Positions 25,069 to 35,993 of a stretch of 64,000 nt of DNA are shown in pieces (within the stretch, counting starts at the first letter, position 1; every line of letters starts with the position of its first letter). Where the stretch lies: the NCBI GenBank assembly GCA_015501075.1, contig JADNYJ010000044.1:186001-250000 (forward strand), given 5' to 3'. The notes beneath the pieces were generated by a model that worked only from the letters and a program-made list of their open reading frames with translations, had not been told where the DNA came from and ran no database searches. A program made the translations under genes and the position numbers. This DNA is from Gymnopilus junonius (taxonomy: Eukaryota; Basidiomycota; Agaricomycetes; Agaricales; Galerinaceae).

Positions 25069-27959
25069 ATGTGCTCTCCTCTTCCTCCTGCTCTCCTGGA
25101 TCTCACTCTGCTGCGGTTGGCGACTCCTTCGTCTGTTCGGCCAGCATTGTCAGTCGCATCCAATTCTCGTTGGAGCAGAGCGCTTGGACGTCGCAGTGGC
25201 CATCATGCGGCCGCACTGGAACCCATTCCTAGCCCAGCCTACCAGGAGTTTATCAATAATGAACTAGCCACTTACAAGCTTGCAGAGTACGTAATATCCC
25301 GATATTTTGTATTCTGTCTTTCTGTCCTAACCTTTATTGCAGACGCAGGAAGTATGCGAATGCAAATTCACTGACTGTCAGAAATAGCATGGCCGGTCAG
25401 ACAAAAGTTCCAATGCACCCAGTACGAGAACTCGAAAAACGTGTTCAAGCTTTGGATGAAGCAATTGAATCCGAGGTCCGTATATATTCGGTCCCTCAAT
25501 GTAGTCCATCCTAAACCTTTGACCAGCAACTAGCGTTTCAACCATCCTTCTACACTGAAGAAAACTTGATGGCCCTGTATCAAGACGTTTTAGCCGTTGA
25601 TATCCCGGAAAATGCTCGGTCTAATGATAAGGAAGCGAAAAGGGCTGTGGAAAAGGCCCTTGCTGCTGCAGAGGCCGATGAAGATACCAGAATTCTAAAA
25701 AAATTGCAACAGCGAGTTGCCCAAAACGAGTCAGGAGACCCAGACCGCGACTCCGAGATATCTCATCGAAATATCTTGCTGCGAGTACATGATATAGTCT
25801 CTCGTGCCGAGGCTGCGCGCGTCAGAGCGGATCCCTCATCGGCTGGTCGTCCGCCCTCCATTCCGATTGCCGTGCTCTCCACTCGCGAATTCGAAACCCT
25901 TGTCAGAAAAAGTGTGCGTGACATATTCATTTCCCCAGTTTCTACAATTTATGCATCCTTTACAGGTGGCTGCACATGACACTGCGGCCGGGGAAATCGC
26001 TCTTGATATAGCCAAAGTAAAGGACAATTCTTTGCGTTTTATTAAAGCTTGCTGAATAGTCATAAAGATTGCAGGCCTTCCTATGCCTATGACAGCTTTG
26101 GACAACATTTTAAGGCAACATGCTGTGTCTGGGGATTCTACAGCAGCCGATAAACTGCTTAAATCGTTTTTAATTGGTGTGTAGGCACTACCCTCCAGCA
26201 TTCTCCTTGGAAACCTGATATGGGCGTCCTTTTTCGGTAGAGAAACCGACAGAAATGCAACGTCACCTCCATGTCCAAGCTCACTTGAATGCTACGCCTC
26301 AAGAAGTTCTCCCGACTTCTGCCTTGAACCTTCTTCATTATTACGAGGAGCAAAATGCCGCCGTTCCCATGCGAACTTACACCTCCGTCATTACTTCCCT
26401 TTTCTCTCGACCTTCATCTCTTGCGCGTGCCCATGCCTGGGATCTCTTCTCGCACATGCGATACGTGGCGCATCCAAATCCAGATGTTCTCTTGTACACT
26501 CTCATGATTCGAGCGTGCGCCTCCCCTGTATCAGTTGCATACTCGTCCGAGCCAGAAAAGGCACTTGATTTGTGGACAGAAATGACGGCTGACCATAGCA
26601 TTGAGCCCACTGTAGGCTCATACAATGCTGTTATCCTGGCTTGCGCCAAGTCTGGAGAAAAGACATACGTCAATGAGGCCTTCAGGTTATGCAGGCAGAT
26701 GCTAGACTCCCATCGAGATGCCGGAGGTTATTCTGCCTTTAGGCCCGATCGCAAGACTTTCTGTGCTCTATTAGAAGGTACGAAGCGAATAGGCGATTTA
26801 GCCCGTGCGCGTTGGATTTTAGCCGAGATGGTGAGGGGAAGTGGAAAAGAAGAGGTAAACCCAATCGACGCAGAGATCGACGACGAGGTTATGATGCATA
26901 TGTTTCATACGTATGCGTCATATAAACCTCCTTTCATTCGTTCTACAGCCCCACTGGTCACTGGAGACTCGGCAACCGACCCAACTGTGCTAAATAGTCA
27001 ATCGAATCCGACATCTGTTACTACGCAACCTTCCGAGGGGCCGGAAACGGGTCTCGCTGTTGAAGATAAAACCGATGCTCCCACATTCGCTCACAATCCG
27101 CCCCAGACCCATGCAGAAGTGGTTCGTGAAGTTAAGGTTCTGTTCGATCGAATTCTAAGAGATAACAGAGGAGAGGAGTCCCAGACATCAGCATCTCTTC
27201 CCTTCTCAGAAAAGAAATTCAGAAATGTAAAGCTTTCCCCCCGTCTCTTGGGCTCTTACCTTTCAGTCTTCTACCAGCATGCCCTTTTGGAAACCGCTCA
27301 AGAGCTCTTCAGAAAGATTTTCGACGAGCTGCAGGTTATGAAAACTCCAAGGTTGATAGTTGATGCATTAGAACGGTGCGCAAATGGCCGACGAGGAGCT
27401 GAGAGACAAGTCGCATTAGCTTTTTCTAATGAAGTATGGGATCAATGGATAGCCTTGGAAAAAATTGGTTGCGATCCTAACAACGCTCTCAATTCACGGT
27501 TCGTGGAGCGGGCTCATGTTGCTAGGATTCGTATATTGGCAGTGTACGTTACTATTTATACTTACCTCGTAAAGTTTATGCAACTAAATTACCCACAGAA
27601 CCGACAATATCAATAGAGCTATGGATCAACTTCGCGATTTTGCCGCCAGATACCCACCAAACAATGTAACAACACCTTCTCCGAAACACCCTCTACAGTC
27701 TACGCGCACTGCCCTTGTCGGTCAGCGTCCGTTAGTGCGAATGACCTCGGTTACGGAGGTCCCAGACGACCATGTGCCTCCACTCATGACATTTCGAGAC
27801 GTCGAGGTTCTGCATCACAGGTTAATAGGAGAGGGAAGAACAAAGGATATTGGGTATATAACGTGGTTGTGCAAGGCGTATGAATGGGCTTTGCGGGTCA
27901 GAAGAGACCAGGCTGTTAAAGCTAAGGTTTCCAAAAAAGTAGTTGCGACAGCAGCGTAG
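25069..27959 (+). CDS. Pentatricopeptide-repeat protein, probably mitochondrial
   Basis: An 853-aa PPR protein, a class that binds organellar RNA. Seven exons: 25069..25286, 25343..25475, 25527..25913, 25966..26016, 26068..26176, 26241..27543, 27599..27959. The N-terminus is rich in Leu/Arg/Ser with few acids (LLRLATPSSVRPALSVA), typical of a mitochondrial presequence. PPR helices are visible as VPMRTYTSVITSLFSRPSS, PDVLLYTLMIRACASP, EPTVGSYNAVILACAKSG and RPDRKTFCALLEGTKRIG; a later unit lies near KLSPRLLGSYLSVFYQHAL. A low-complexity insert (~490-550) separates the repeat blocks. The RNA target is unknown. The ATG at 25069 is the first in frame. Confidence 0.85.
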
Positions 27960-28184
27960 ACTAACTTGGTGCCAGTACCTCGTCCTGATTATGAAAACCT
28001 CAACTCTCCAGGATCTTATTCTAGCATTCCACATTTCTCTTAATGGATACACCCTCACTGCTGGTTTACTCCTATCTTGTTACATAAGCCTATTATTCTT
28101 TATTAATGGTAAGGAGATCCTATCGTAACATTACATCCATTATTTACAATGTTCGGTAAATTAGCTTGAGAAATTCAAAGAGTC
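27960..28184. terminator. Convergent 3' region, PPR gene / GEN1
   Basis: A 225-bp AT-rich gap between two convergent stop codons, expected to contain both polyadenylation signals. No defined signal is claimed. Confidence 0.3.
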
Positions 28185-30954
28185 TCATGTTAGATCAATG
28201 ATATCGGAAGATAGCCATGGAATATTCCTTTTGGGATTTTTCTGCAAGGGTTGCACTATTTTCGACGACAGATTGGTTGTACTTGCATTCTTGGCTTTAA
28301 ATCTCTCTCTGGCTGCCATGAGTGGTGGAAGGGAACGGACTGGAGGAGCTGGAAGAGTAGTATCCTTCGCCTTAGGTGAAGGTTCGTCCGTTTCTGAGTC
28401 TGTTAGTATGTCGATGACTTGAGTGAAAATCCTTCCTCGGGCAGGTAAACGAGAACTTGAAGGCGATGGTGATGATGGGCGTCGTTGGGTAGCTTTGGGT
28501 GAGGTGTGATCAGCTCGCTTTCTTGGAGATTTATGCAATCGCTGCTGGGATTTACGCTCAGAATTTGAAGTGGATGCCTTCGCATTTGCTTTTCTCTTTG
28601 ATGGTGACTTGGAAGGGGACGGCACTTTCAGTGAAAAGAATATAGATTCCTCGTCGTTGGATTCTTTGGATTCGTGTCGAATCTTCGATGTAGAGCTCTC
28701 TGTTTGGCCTAGAGCACTGAGGATGCGAGATGTACCTGCTAATACAGAACCTTTAGGATGTTTGGACGAAGCTTTTTGCGTGACAGTAAAGAAGGACTTC
28801 AAATCGTTGCTGTCTTTTTCCAATCCAAGGGAGGTTTGTGATTTCTTCTTGGTTAAATCCCTGATTCCAGTCCTCGCCGAGGCCGAAGATACAAATGGGT
28901 CATTAGATGATATTTCTGTGCCAGATTGGACAGGCGACAAAACCCCTTCTTTGGCCTTCGGAAGGTCCAGCAAAATATGTTCTGGAAGCTCATCTGCAGA
29001 GGATCCATCGCCTTCATCAGATATGTCAACAACTGGCAGACGCTTGGCTGCTTTTTGGAGTTTCTTCGTAGGTTTTTTAAGCTTCCTATCTGGCATGGAC
29101 AAGACATCCTCGGAGTCAGTGTCTGGTTTTGCTTTAGTTTTCCTGTTTTTGACTGGCTTGTGCGAACCCGCCGCAGGTCGAGAGCCTTTCTTCAACTTCT
29201 TCAGCCGTTTCTCCTCTTGAATATCTTCGAATTGTTGAACCAGAGTCGGTTCAACTAGTTTAACCAAGCAAGCAGGCATCCATAATCGCAAATGCTCTTC
29301 GGGATCGACTGGTTTGCCTTTCCCGCGTTTCTTCGTTGCTCCCTCCTCGTCCTCCTCTTCTGATGCCCATTCGTCTGGACCTTCTGGCGCCCGTATTCCT
29401 TTGATACCGGACGCTGTAAGATGAACCAATTGCTTCGGCACTATCTCTATACGGTACTCCAATATCCCATCTGTTGACGTATGCATTCGCATTGAGTGTA
29501 TTCTAGTGATAAGTCTATATTCATCTTCATCCGAATCAGATCCAGTGTCCGCGTGTCTCTGGCTTTTGGAAGGAGAAGAAGAAAAATGTTTCGCAATCAT
29601 CTTGGACGGAGTTCCACAAACGTTGGCAGCCTGGCTAGATTTGTGTGGAGTGCTGAGCAAGATTGATCTTGGGGAAGGTGTGTCGTCTAGATCCAACACT
29701 GCACGGCGAAGAATGCGGAGAACTATGGGAGGCCACATGATGGTTCTAAATCGCTTTATAATAGCTTCTTTGTATCCCCACTCAAAGTAAAACTCGCATG
29801 CCTCTGCTAGTTTAGCTAAATCAGGTTCTTTGGACCACGTCAAGCGCGTGTTGTTGCTGTCCCTCCCCATACTTTCAGAGGTTATTGGATTGACATAAGA
29901 AAGGAGGATATCAATATCCGGAAAACTTTCAGGAATGGAGTTTGCAAGGGCTACTTGTTTGCGGCCAAGCAGACCCTTTGAGTTCGTCCTCAACTCCTGT
30001 CGAAGCTCGTGCCTCCATGCAACAAGGAATTCAGGAAGGTCCTGGCAATCAAGGGCTCTTGCGGCTTCATACAGACTATCGCCAAAACCACACTTTGCCA
30101 GACCATGAGCAGTTGCCGGGCCACAGCGGTCCACTCCCGCTTGGTGGTAGTCACCTCCGCTCATCAGGCCAATGAGGATCATGCCTCCGCGAGTCAGGCG
30201 TATATCGGGATGATTTGTGATATCCTCGATCCGGAAGACACGACTGTGGTTCTTGTCGTCTTTTCCCACTGCATTGAGCGCGGGATGAGCTCTATTACCA
30301 GAAAGCGTGTTACTCGAACTATTTCAAGAATAATTAGATTCAGAAAGAGGAGTCTTAAAGTGGTGAGGGAATACACACTTGCGAATGACAGTTGTGGCAC
30401 CGAACAAAAAATTGTCCACATCGTCAGAGAGGATGCCATCGATGACCCCTATACGATTAAGATACGCTAACTCAGCCTCAGCCTCTCCCGGGGCCTGTTT
30501 TAAAGTCAGAGATACAGCTTTACAAGAGAGCCTTATAGCTCACCATTCGCCACTCAAAACCAAAAGCCTCCACGATTTGCTTCATGCCTGGGATAAGCTT
30601 ATGTCCCGACCTATTGATCTTTTTTCCGCGCTTGACGTCTGGTCTTTTGGGACCATCGAACACAAAGATAGGAAGAAATGTGGTGCGCATTAGGGTGGCG
30701 CACCGAAAGAATAATGTTCGGAGAACAGGATTCTCTCCCTCTCGTCCATACTCGGCATGGAAAAACCAGATACTGGCGTCAATTCCTAAGCGAAATCCGC
30801 GTTTTCCATTTGGATTGGCTTCAAACCCCTCCCTTATAGCAATATCGGTCAAGGAACGCGTTTTCGCAGCGGGACGAAGAAGCTATTGGGCTTTCAGAAG
30901 ACGGAGGAAAGGTTTTGAAGTAATACTTACCTCCCAAAGACCTGCAACTCCCAT
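28185..30954 (-). CDS. GEN1/Yen1-like Holliday junction resolvase (XPG/Rad2 nuclease)
   Basis: XPG/Rad2-family structure-selective nuclease of the GEN1/Yen1 type, which cuts Holliday junctions and flaps in nuclear DNA repair. Four exons: 30954..30931, 30882..30544, 30494..30379, 30318..28185; 870 aa. The start MGVAGLWE is the canonical family N-terminus. XPG-N shows GIDASIWFFHAEYG with the metal Asp, and FVFDGPKRPDVKRG. XPG-I shows APGEAEAELAYLNR and SDDVDNFLFGA. The H3TH/metal site is GGDYHQAGVDRCGP. A GEN1-type chromodomain-like segment follows (YRIEIVPKQLVHLTASGIKG). The C-terminal ~350 residues are disordered with many SP/KSP sites and basic clusters, a likely CDK and NLS region by analogy with Yen1. 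All acidic catalytic residues are present. Confidence 0.92.
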
Positions 30955-31259
30955 AACACTCGAAGGATGAACTTGGTGAGAATAAGAACAAGGAGATGAT
31001 AAGAGGAAGGGAGACGCTCAGTGGGCCAATTTGAATTTGGTTCAACTTGAACATCAATTGAATCGCGAACGCGATCACGTGATGGTGCCGCGACCCTCAG
31101 TGGCATGGCGAGACATATTGTTGCTTGAGGGGGGCGAAAAAAATATAGTAAGTGATATTGAAACAGTTCTAACTAGTATTACACATCCTGACAGCATAGA
31201 TAATTCTGCAAAGTAGCGAGCCTGACGAAAACAAGGTGGCAGTTGGGTATTTCCGATGA
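30955..31259. other. Spacer between GEN1-like gene and PARP A
   Basis: A 305-bp gap between the GEN1-like start and the PARP A stop, both on the minus strand. It should hold the nuclease promoter and the PARP A 3' UTR. Confidence 0.4.
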
Positions 31260-33076
31260 CTAGAAAATAACGAGAAACACAGGTCGAATAGCATCGTCCG
31301 AGTATACAATTGTTTCATTCAAAGATCCGTTCTGGCGATCGAAAACAACCTGTAACAGAAGGGCCTCATTAGAATAATTCAGCAGAAAAGAAAAACTTTA
31401 TGTACCGAATTGAACCCAGGTGGGCATGACATGACCTCGTTCCAACCATTTACTTGTCGCACCTTCCCAAGGATGACTTTTGTGAGGAGCATAGCACCAG
31501 ATCCGCTGGACGTATAGCTGTAAGCTCTATAGGGATGTCAGCGCGTGCAGAAAACGCGACATGCAGGCCAATCTCACTTGTTCGAGGCAGAGGAGGTATA
31601 GATTCCAGGACCAAATCTAGTAAAGTTTCATCAAACGACCCATTGATGTGACAAAAAAGGAGTAACTTACGCTCCAGATGGTTTAGCCAGGCTCGTCTTG
31701 AAGGAGGATTTCAAAATGGAACATAGGGGGCAAGTATTGTTCGAGCAAAGTTTGGTGTTCCCCTGAGAGCCAAGTGTGCATCTTCTCGTTGTTCCATGAT
31801 ATCGAAAAACTTCATTTCCAACGCTTTTCCTATCAGATATAATGACTAAATAGTATATTTTCGAATCAAGGCCAAAAACGAACTTGTATCGATCATACGG
31901 CTGGAGGAAGTTTTTGCCCTCTATGATCTTGTAGATCTTCTTGATGGGTGGGCAGGGAGTTCCAGGATATTTCCAAGCGGTCTTGAACTTGTTTTCCACT
32001 GTGGGAATGTCAGTTCTCAATCAAAGGAAAGCCATGTCTACAAGAGGACGAACCCATCTCGTACGTAGCGTGGCCAGGAGGGGCTTCGAGGATGAGGGGA
32101 GTCGACTTGATAGCAATCTGCTTGCATGTCTTTCCACAGAGATGATACCGCTTGAACTTGGGCCGACTTTTGCACAGAAGACATGCGAATTTGGCACTAT
32201 CCGCACAGGCCTTGCCACACTGATTGAATCCTGGGGCTTTGGGACGTCTGTGACAATACTGTAGACAATGAGCATTCAATGTATTACTGTGAGCCGACAC
32301 AGACTCACATCACAATTATTTGGGTTGGCGCCCCCTCTGCATAACTTTTCCGCACATGCAAGTCCACAGGTGACATATCTGCTATCACGGCAGGGCTTGG
32401 CCAAGCAGACCTGATAGTGAATTAATGAGGAATAGAGAAGGTCGAAAAAGAATGACAAGCTTACGACACATTTTATCATTGGCGCTGGAGATGGTTGGCT
32501 GATAGTGTCATCAGTGGTAGTGGTGCTCGCAGATCTCGATGGCGTAGCGAGGAAGTTGGGCCGATTTGCCAGATGACGTGGGCGGCGAGGTGTATGGCCG
32601 CCCAAGTGTTGGGTAAGATGCTTGATAGTAGGATCGGTAGATGACGGAGGGCGCTGAGTGTCCGCGTTCGTTGTGGCTCCGCGACCACGGTAAGAGCCAT
32701 TCCTAATAGTAGACGGGCCAGGACTTGCGGTAGATCCGACAGCAGGAGTCGAGTTCAAAGCGTTTTCGAGGATAGCAGCGCAGGTCAGTCCACAAGTAGG
32801 GTAGCTTCTGCCCCCCTTCGAGTACGGCGGGCGCTGTTGACATACCTTTGGAAGGAATGAGCGTGTTACTCTGATTGATCAGTCAATACTCACGATGCAT
32901 AAGGCTACGCCGGGATAGTACGCAGGAGGGTTGTCTGTGGTTTCGTAGATGCTATTATCAGTGGTTTCATAGATGCCATCGAGCGAGAGGTTATCGTCAT
33001 CATCCTCGGCGAGGAACTCGTCATCACTATCGATATCGCTGTTGAAGGGCTCAGAGGACTCAGAGTGGTTGACCAT
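31260..33076 (-). CDS. PARP-like ADP-ribosyltransferase with Cys-module array (PARP A, intact triad)
   Basis: PARP-type ADP-ribosyltransferase that should transfer ADP-ribose from NAD+ to a substrate. Nine exons: 33076..32894, 32845..32465, 32410..32309, 32258..32054, 31998..31884, 31829..31671, 31616..31578, 31526..31406, 31349..31260; 464 aa. The N-terminus is acidic (EFLAEDDDDN), then come four Cys modules of form C-x2-C-x(n)-C-x3-C (YPTCGLTCA, YVTCGLACA, NQCGKACAD, YHLCGKTC). The catalytic half has IKKIYKII, FRYHGTTRRC (H of the triad, ~340), SNNTCPLCSILKSSF, FGPGIYTSSASNK (Y, ~387) and LNETIVYSDDAIRPVFLVIF (E, ~447). The complete H-Y-E triad predicts an active enzyme. It is divergent from PARP B, and a PARG lies 3 kb away. 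Substrate unknown. Confidence 0.88.
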
Positions 33077-33407
33077 GAGGAGGGAGTGAGAAGGGCAAGG
33101 TGGGAGATACGGTGGCAGGGAGACGAGACAAATAAGAGCGAGTTATTTGGAGAAAGCAGTGACAAGCGGACGGAGATGAAAGACAGCAACTAGGAACCCA
33201 GTACAGCCAGAATGACAGTGGAAGAGTCAAAGAGGAGCCAGTGCGCCGGCCGGGAGCTGTCACAGAAGGCATGCTTGGGAAAGGGACAAGATTGGAATCA
33301 AAGGGCAGGCGGTGTTGAGCGCTTATTTGGGTCACTTGACAGGCCATCTGTCATTCTTTATCGCACAGCACCCACCATGTCCTCCATCCTTTCCTCCTTT
33401 CCCCCAA
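33077..33407. promoter_or_regulatory. Bidirectional promoter of the two PARP genes
   Basis: A 331-bp region between the divergent PARP A (33076) and PARP B (33408) start codons. A shared promoter would co-express the active and the degenerate paralogue. No operator can be named from sequence. Confidence 0.5.
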
Positions 33408-35314
33408 ATGCAGGATCCACTCCTCCCAAAGTCCTCGGTCGATGACGATATCGTCATGGTCGATGTTTCCGAGCTCGACTCTGACGACGACTCCTTTGGA
33501 AGCGACTTTGATGCATTGACCGAGGCCGACGATCTCCCTGAGAAGCCTGAGCGTAGTAATCTGCCTTCCTACGCCTTGATTGCCCAAACACCGACGGCCG
33601 TTGAACCTCCTCGTCCGCCTTCGCCCGCCAAAAGTACTGCTCAGAGAACGAGCAAGCCAGTGCAAGCCGAGTCGCGACCCCAGCCTCCTTATCCTAGACC
33701 AGGATCCATGTGTGTTGTAAGCTCCCAGCACAATCCTTCCCACCTTTGCCCTGACTTTTGTCATCCAGATCTGTAAGATCAAACCAGTATATCACGATGA
33801 ACGTGGTAGCTTCCCTACATGCGGTATCACTTGCGCCCAAAAGCTTCAAGCAACTAAAATTCCGCAATCGACTATCATGCAAGGCCATATGAACAATCCT
33901 CGTAATTATTATGATCTTCGTTCTGGTCCATCGGGCCACACCAACGAACCTTGGCAGATTTCCTCTGCACGTACTGGTCAGATAAGGATGTGTGAGGTAG
34001 GTTACACTCCCATTTTCACGGCGAGCAGCCAGCCGATGACTGAGCAGGTATGCCACGTTCGACCTAAATGTCAGAGGGGAGGGAAAATATATCCGACTTG
34101 TGGTCTTACCTGTGCTTCCAAGTTGCATCCACCTGGACCGATTGAAATGTGCGATGTGAGCCTTTGCAAATCAAATTTCTTTAACATTTTGCTAACTGGG
34201 CTCATTTTATTCATCCAGTATTGCAAGAAACGACCCAAGGTCATCCTCAATGGCAAGAAATTCCCTCATTGTGGAAGGACATGCCGCGATAATGCAAAAA
34301 TGGCCAGTAAGTGTTATCATGGCCTGTACAATATGCGTATGCCTGAGTCGGCATACATCAGCTGTTGCTGCTACCTCCGCCACATGCAAGACTTGTTTGG
34401 CTTGTTGGAAGGCTGAGAGATCTCGGGACTCGAGTGATTTCTGCTCCCAGCTCTGCGAAATGGGCATAGAAAATCGTGCACCCATTCTAGTAGAAGTTCC
34501 TCGAGGGCATGCCTCCTTCAAGAAAGGTAATCTTACTTACAACCTTAAGTTGTCCTGGATGCTAAACAGCTCTACCAGTAGCGGAAGTATTCACAGACTC
34601 TTGGAAGAAAATAAGAGGCTCCGGAACTATTCCAACTATCAAGAAGATATATATGGTCTACACTTCAGCTTCATCCCGGAGTAAGCAGGACCAGTATAGG
34701 TATGTTCCCTGTCAGCGAAGTGAATTATGATATGGACAGGATCGTTTATCTACTTGCAGGAATCGACTCAGCCAATCTTCCTTGTTCCAGAGAAAAGCAA
34801 ACAGCCAGTCCGCCTGGCTTGGTACCCCGCCCGAGTGCGGATTCGGCGACGCAGGGAATGTGGAGCCTTGTTCTTCAAAAAAATGCCTCTTATGCTCTGT
34901 CGTTCGGTCCTCCGTCAGCCCTGAACACTTCCCTGAGGGCATTCCGACCACAACTCTCTTACCTCGGTAATTAACTCTACCTTTTGCTGTCGGATATTCT
35001 TTCTCATCGAAGAAGTACATAGGGCCATCGAAATTGCTTCCAATGCTCGGAGGAGGACATCCAAAGTTGTTTTGCTGACTTCTGTCGCCTTCGGCAGTAT
35101 AGTCGAGAAGTCTGATCTCAGGGGTCCATTACCTCCTCAGGGATACGATTCAGTCAGTCTATGATTCCACCTTCAAGAACCCTCGCTCACATTTGTACTG
35201 TTCCAGGTGCATCTTGTTTCCTATCCAAGATTTGGTGGAAAGCTTGACTTGGGCGAAACTTTCGTGTTTAACGATGCAGCTATCAAACCCAAATATCTCA
35301 TTTCTTTCGAGTAA
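33408..35314 (+). CDS. PARP-like paralogue with degenerate active site (PARP B)
   Basis: Paralogue of PARP A. Nine exons: 33408..33716, 33769..33996, 34048..34155, 34219..34306, 34362..34526, 34579..34699, 34760..34966, 35023..35152, 35207..35314; 487 aa. The acidic N-terminus (SELDSDDDSFGSDFD) and four Cys modules (FPTCGITCA, YPTCGLTCA, FPHCGRTCRD, DFCSQLC) mirror PARP A, as do IKKIYMVY and CSSKKCLLCSVVRSS. The H-G-T motif is AWLGTPPEC (His to Leu, ~360) and the G-I-Y motif is FPEGIPTTT (Tyr to Pro, ~400). The Glu region is kept (LDLGETFVFNDAAIKPKYL, ~469). All exons are open with good splice sites, so it is not a simple pseudogene; a pseudo-enzyme or ADP-ribose/NAD-binding regulator is inferred. 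The start at 33408 is the ATG in frame with the acidic region. Confidence 0.83.
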
Positions 35315-35993
35315 ACCTTCTCAAGTAGTATAGACCAGTTCCGTGTGTGTTTACATAAACTCTTCAGTGGTGTCCTCATGTACTTGCCTCTTGGCATCCT
35401 CCGTCAGATTGTATCCCTTTGTCTAGTTCTTCCGATGAAAGCTTCGTGTTCACATTATTCCATGACATCACTTATCATTGCTTATCGTGGAGGTCCTATA
35501 CATAAATTGCCCGCAGTACCGTGTCCAAGAAAAGTGTACAGTAGACGTGACTGCCTCCGTTCGTGACTCCGTCAATGACTTGACGGTCCGGATACTTGCT
35601 GCTTTAACCACATTCATGATTCCATGCACCGCCCTTACACCCAGGTCCCTGGACTTATACGCACAAGGTGAGGCTTCAGGTCGTTCGAAGTGTTGTGTAT
35701 TTTACAGGTGACAGAGCCAACTTAAAGGCACTGGGGCACTGCACTTTCGGTATCTGCCTGCGATCTGCGACAACCGGTCTAAACGCAATTGGATAGTCCA
35801 AAGAAAGTATCCGTGAGCTCTCCAGCCTCTCCTGTTGTCCCTTCCTTTTGCCCGGTTGATGAATCCAGCAATTCCAGCCCTCGCTGTTTCATTAGTGGTT
35901 GTTGCCGCCTCCAATCGTTTCGTCTCTAACGACTCTAGTCCAGATAACCTTCGCAGCCGAGCCCCACCCTCGCACCGGCTGACAGAACGAACG
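35315..35993 (+). promoter_or_regulatory. Spacer upstream of PARG
   Basis: A 679-bp stretch between PARP B and the PARG start. The PARG frame stays open upstream to an earlier ATG at 35859, encoding a hydrophobic run (ALAVSLVVVAASNRF) that could be a signal or an untranslated leader. No other feature is seen. Confidence 0.4.

Noticed and set aside
28570..29220. 216-aa plus ORF
   Set aside because: Antisense to the disordered C-terminus of the GEN1-like gene; Ser-rich composition mirrors the Lys/Ser coding strand.
34921..35060. Alternative PARP B splicing that would restore a G-I-Y motif
   Set aside because: The GIP codons lie inside an exon, and the next exon joins in frame with homology on both sides; no splice choice gives Tyr.
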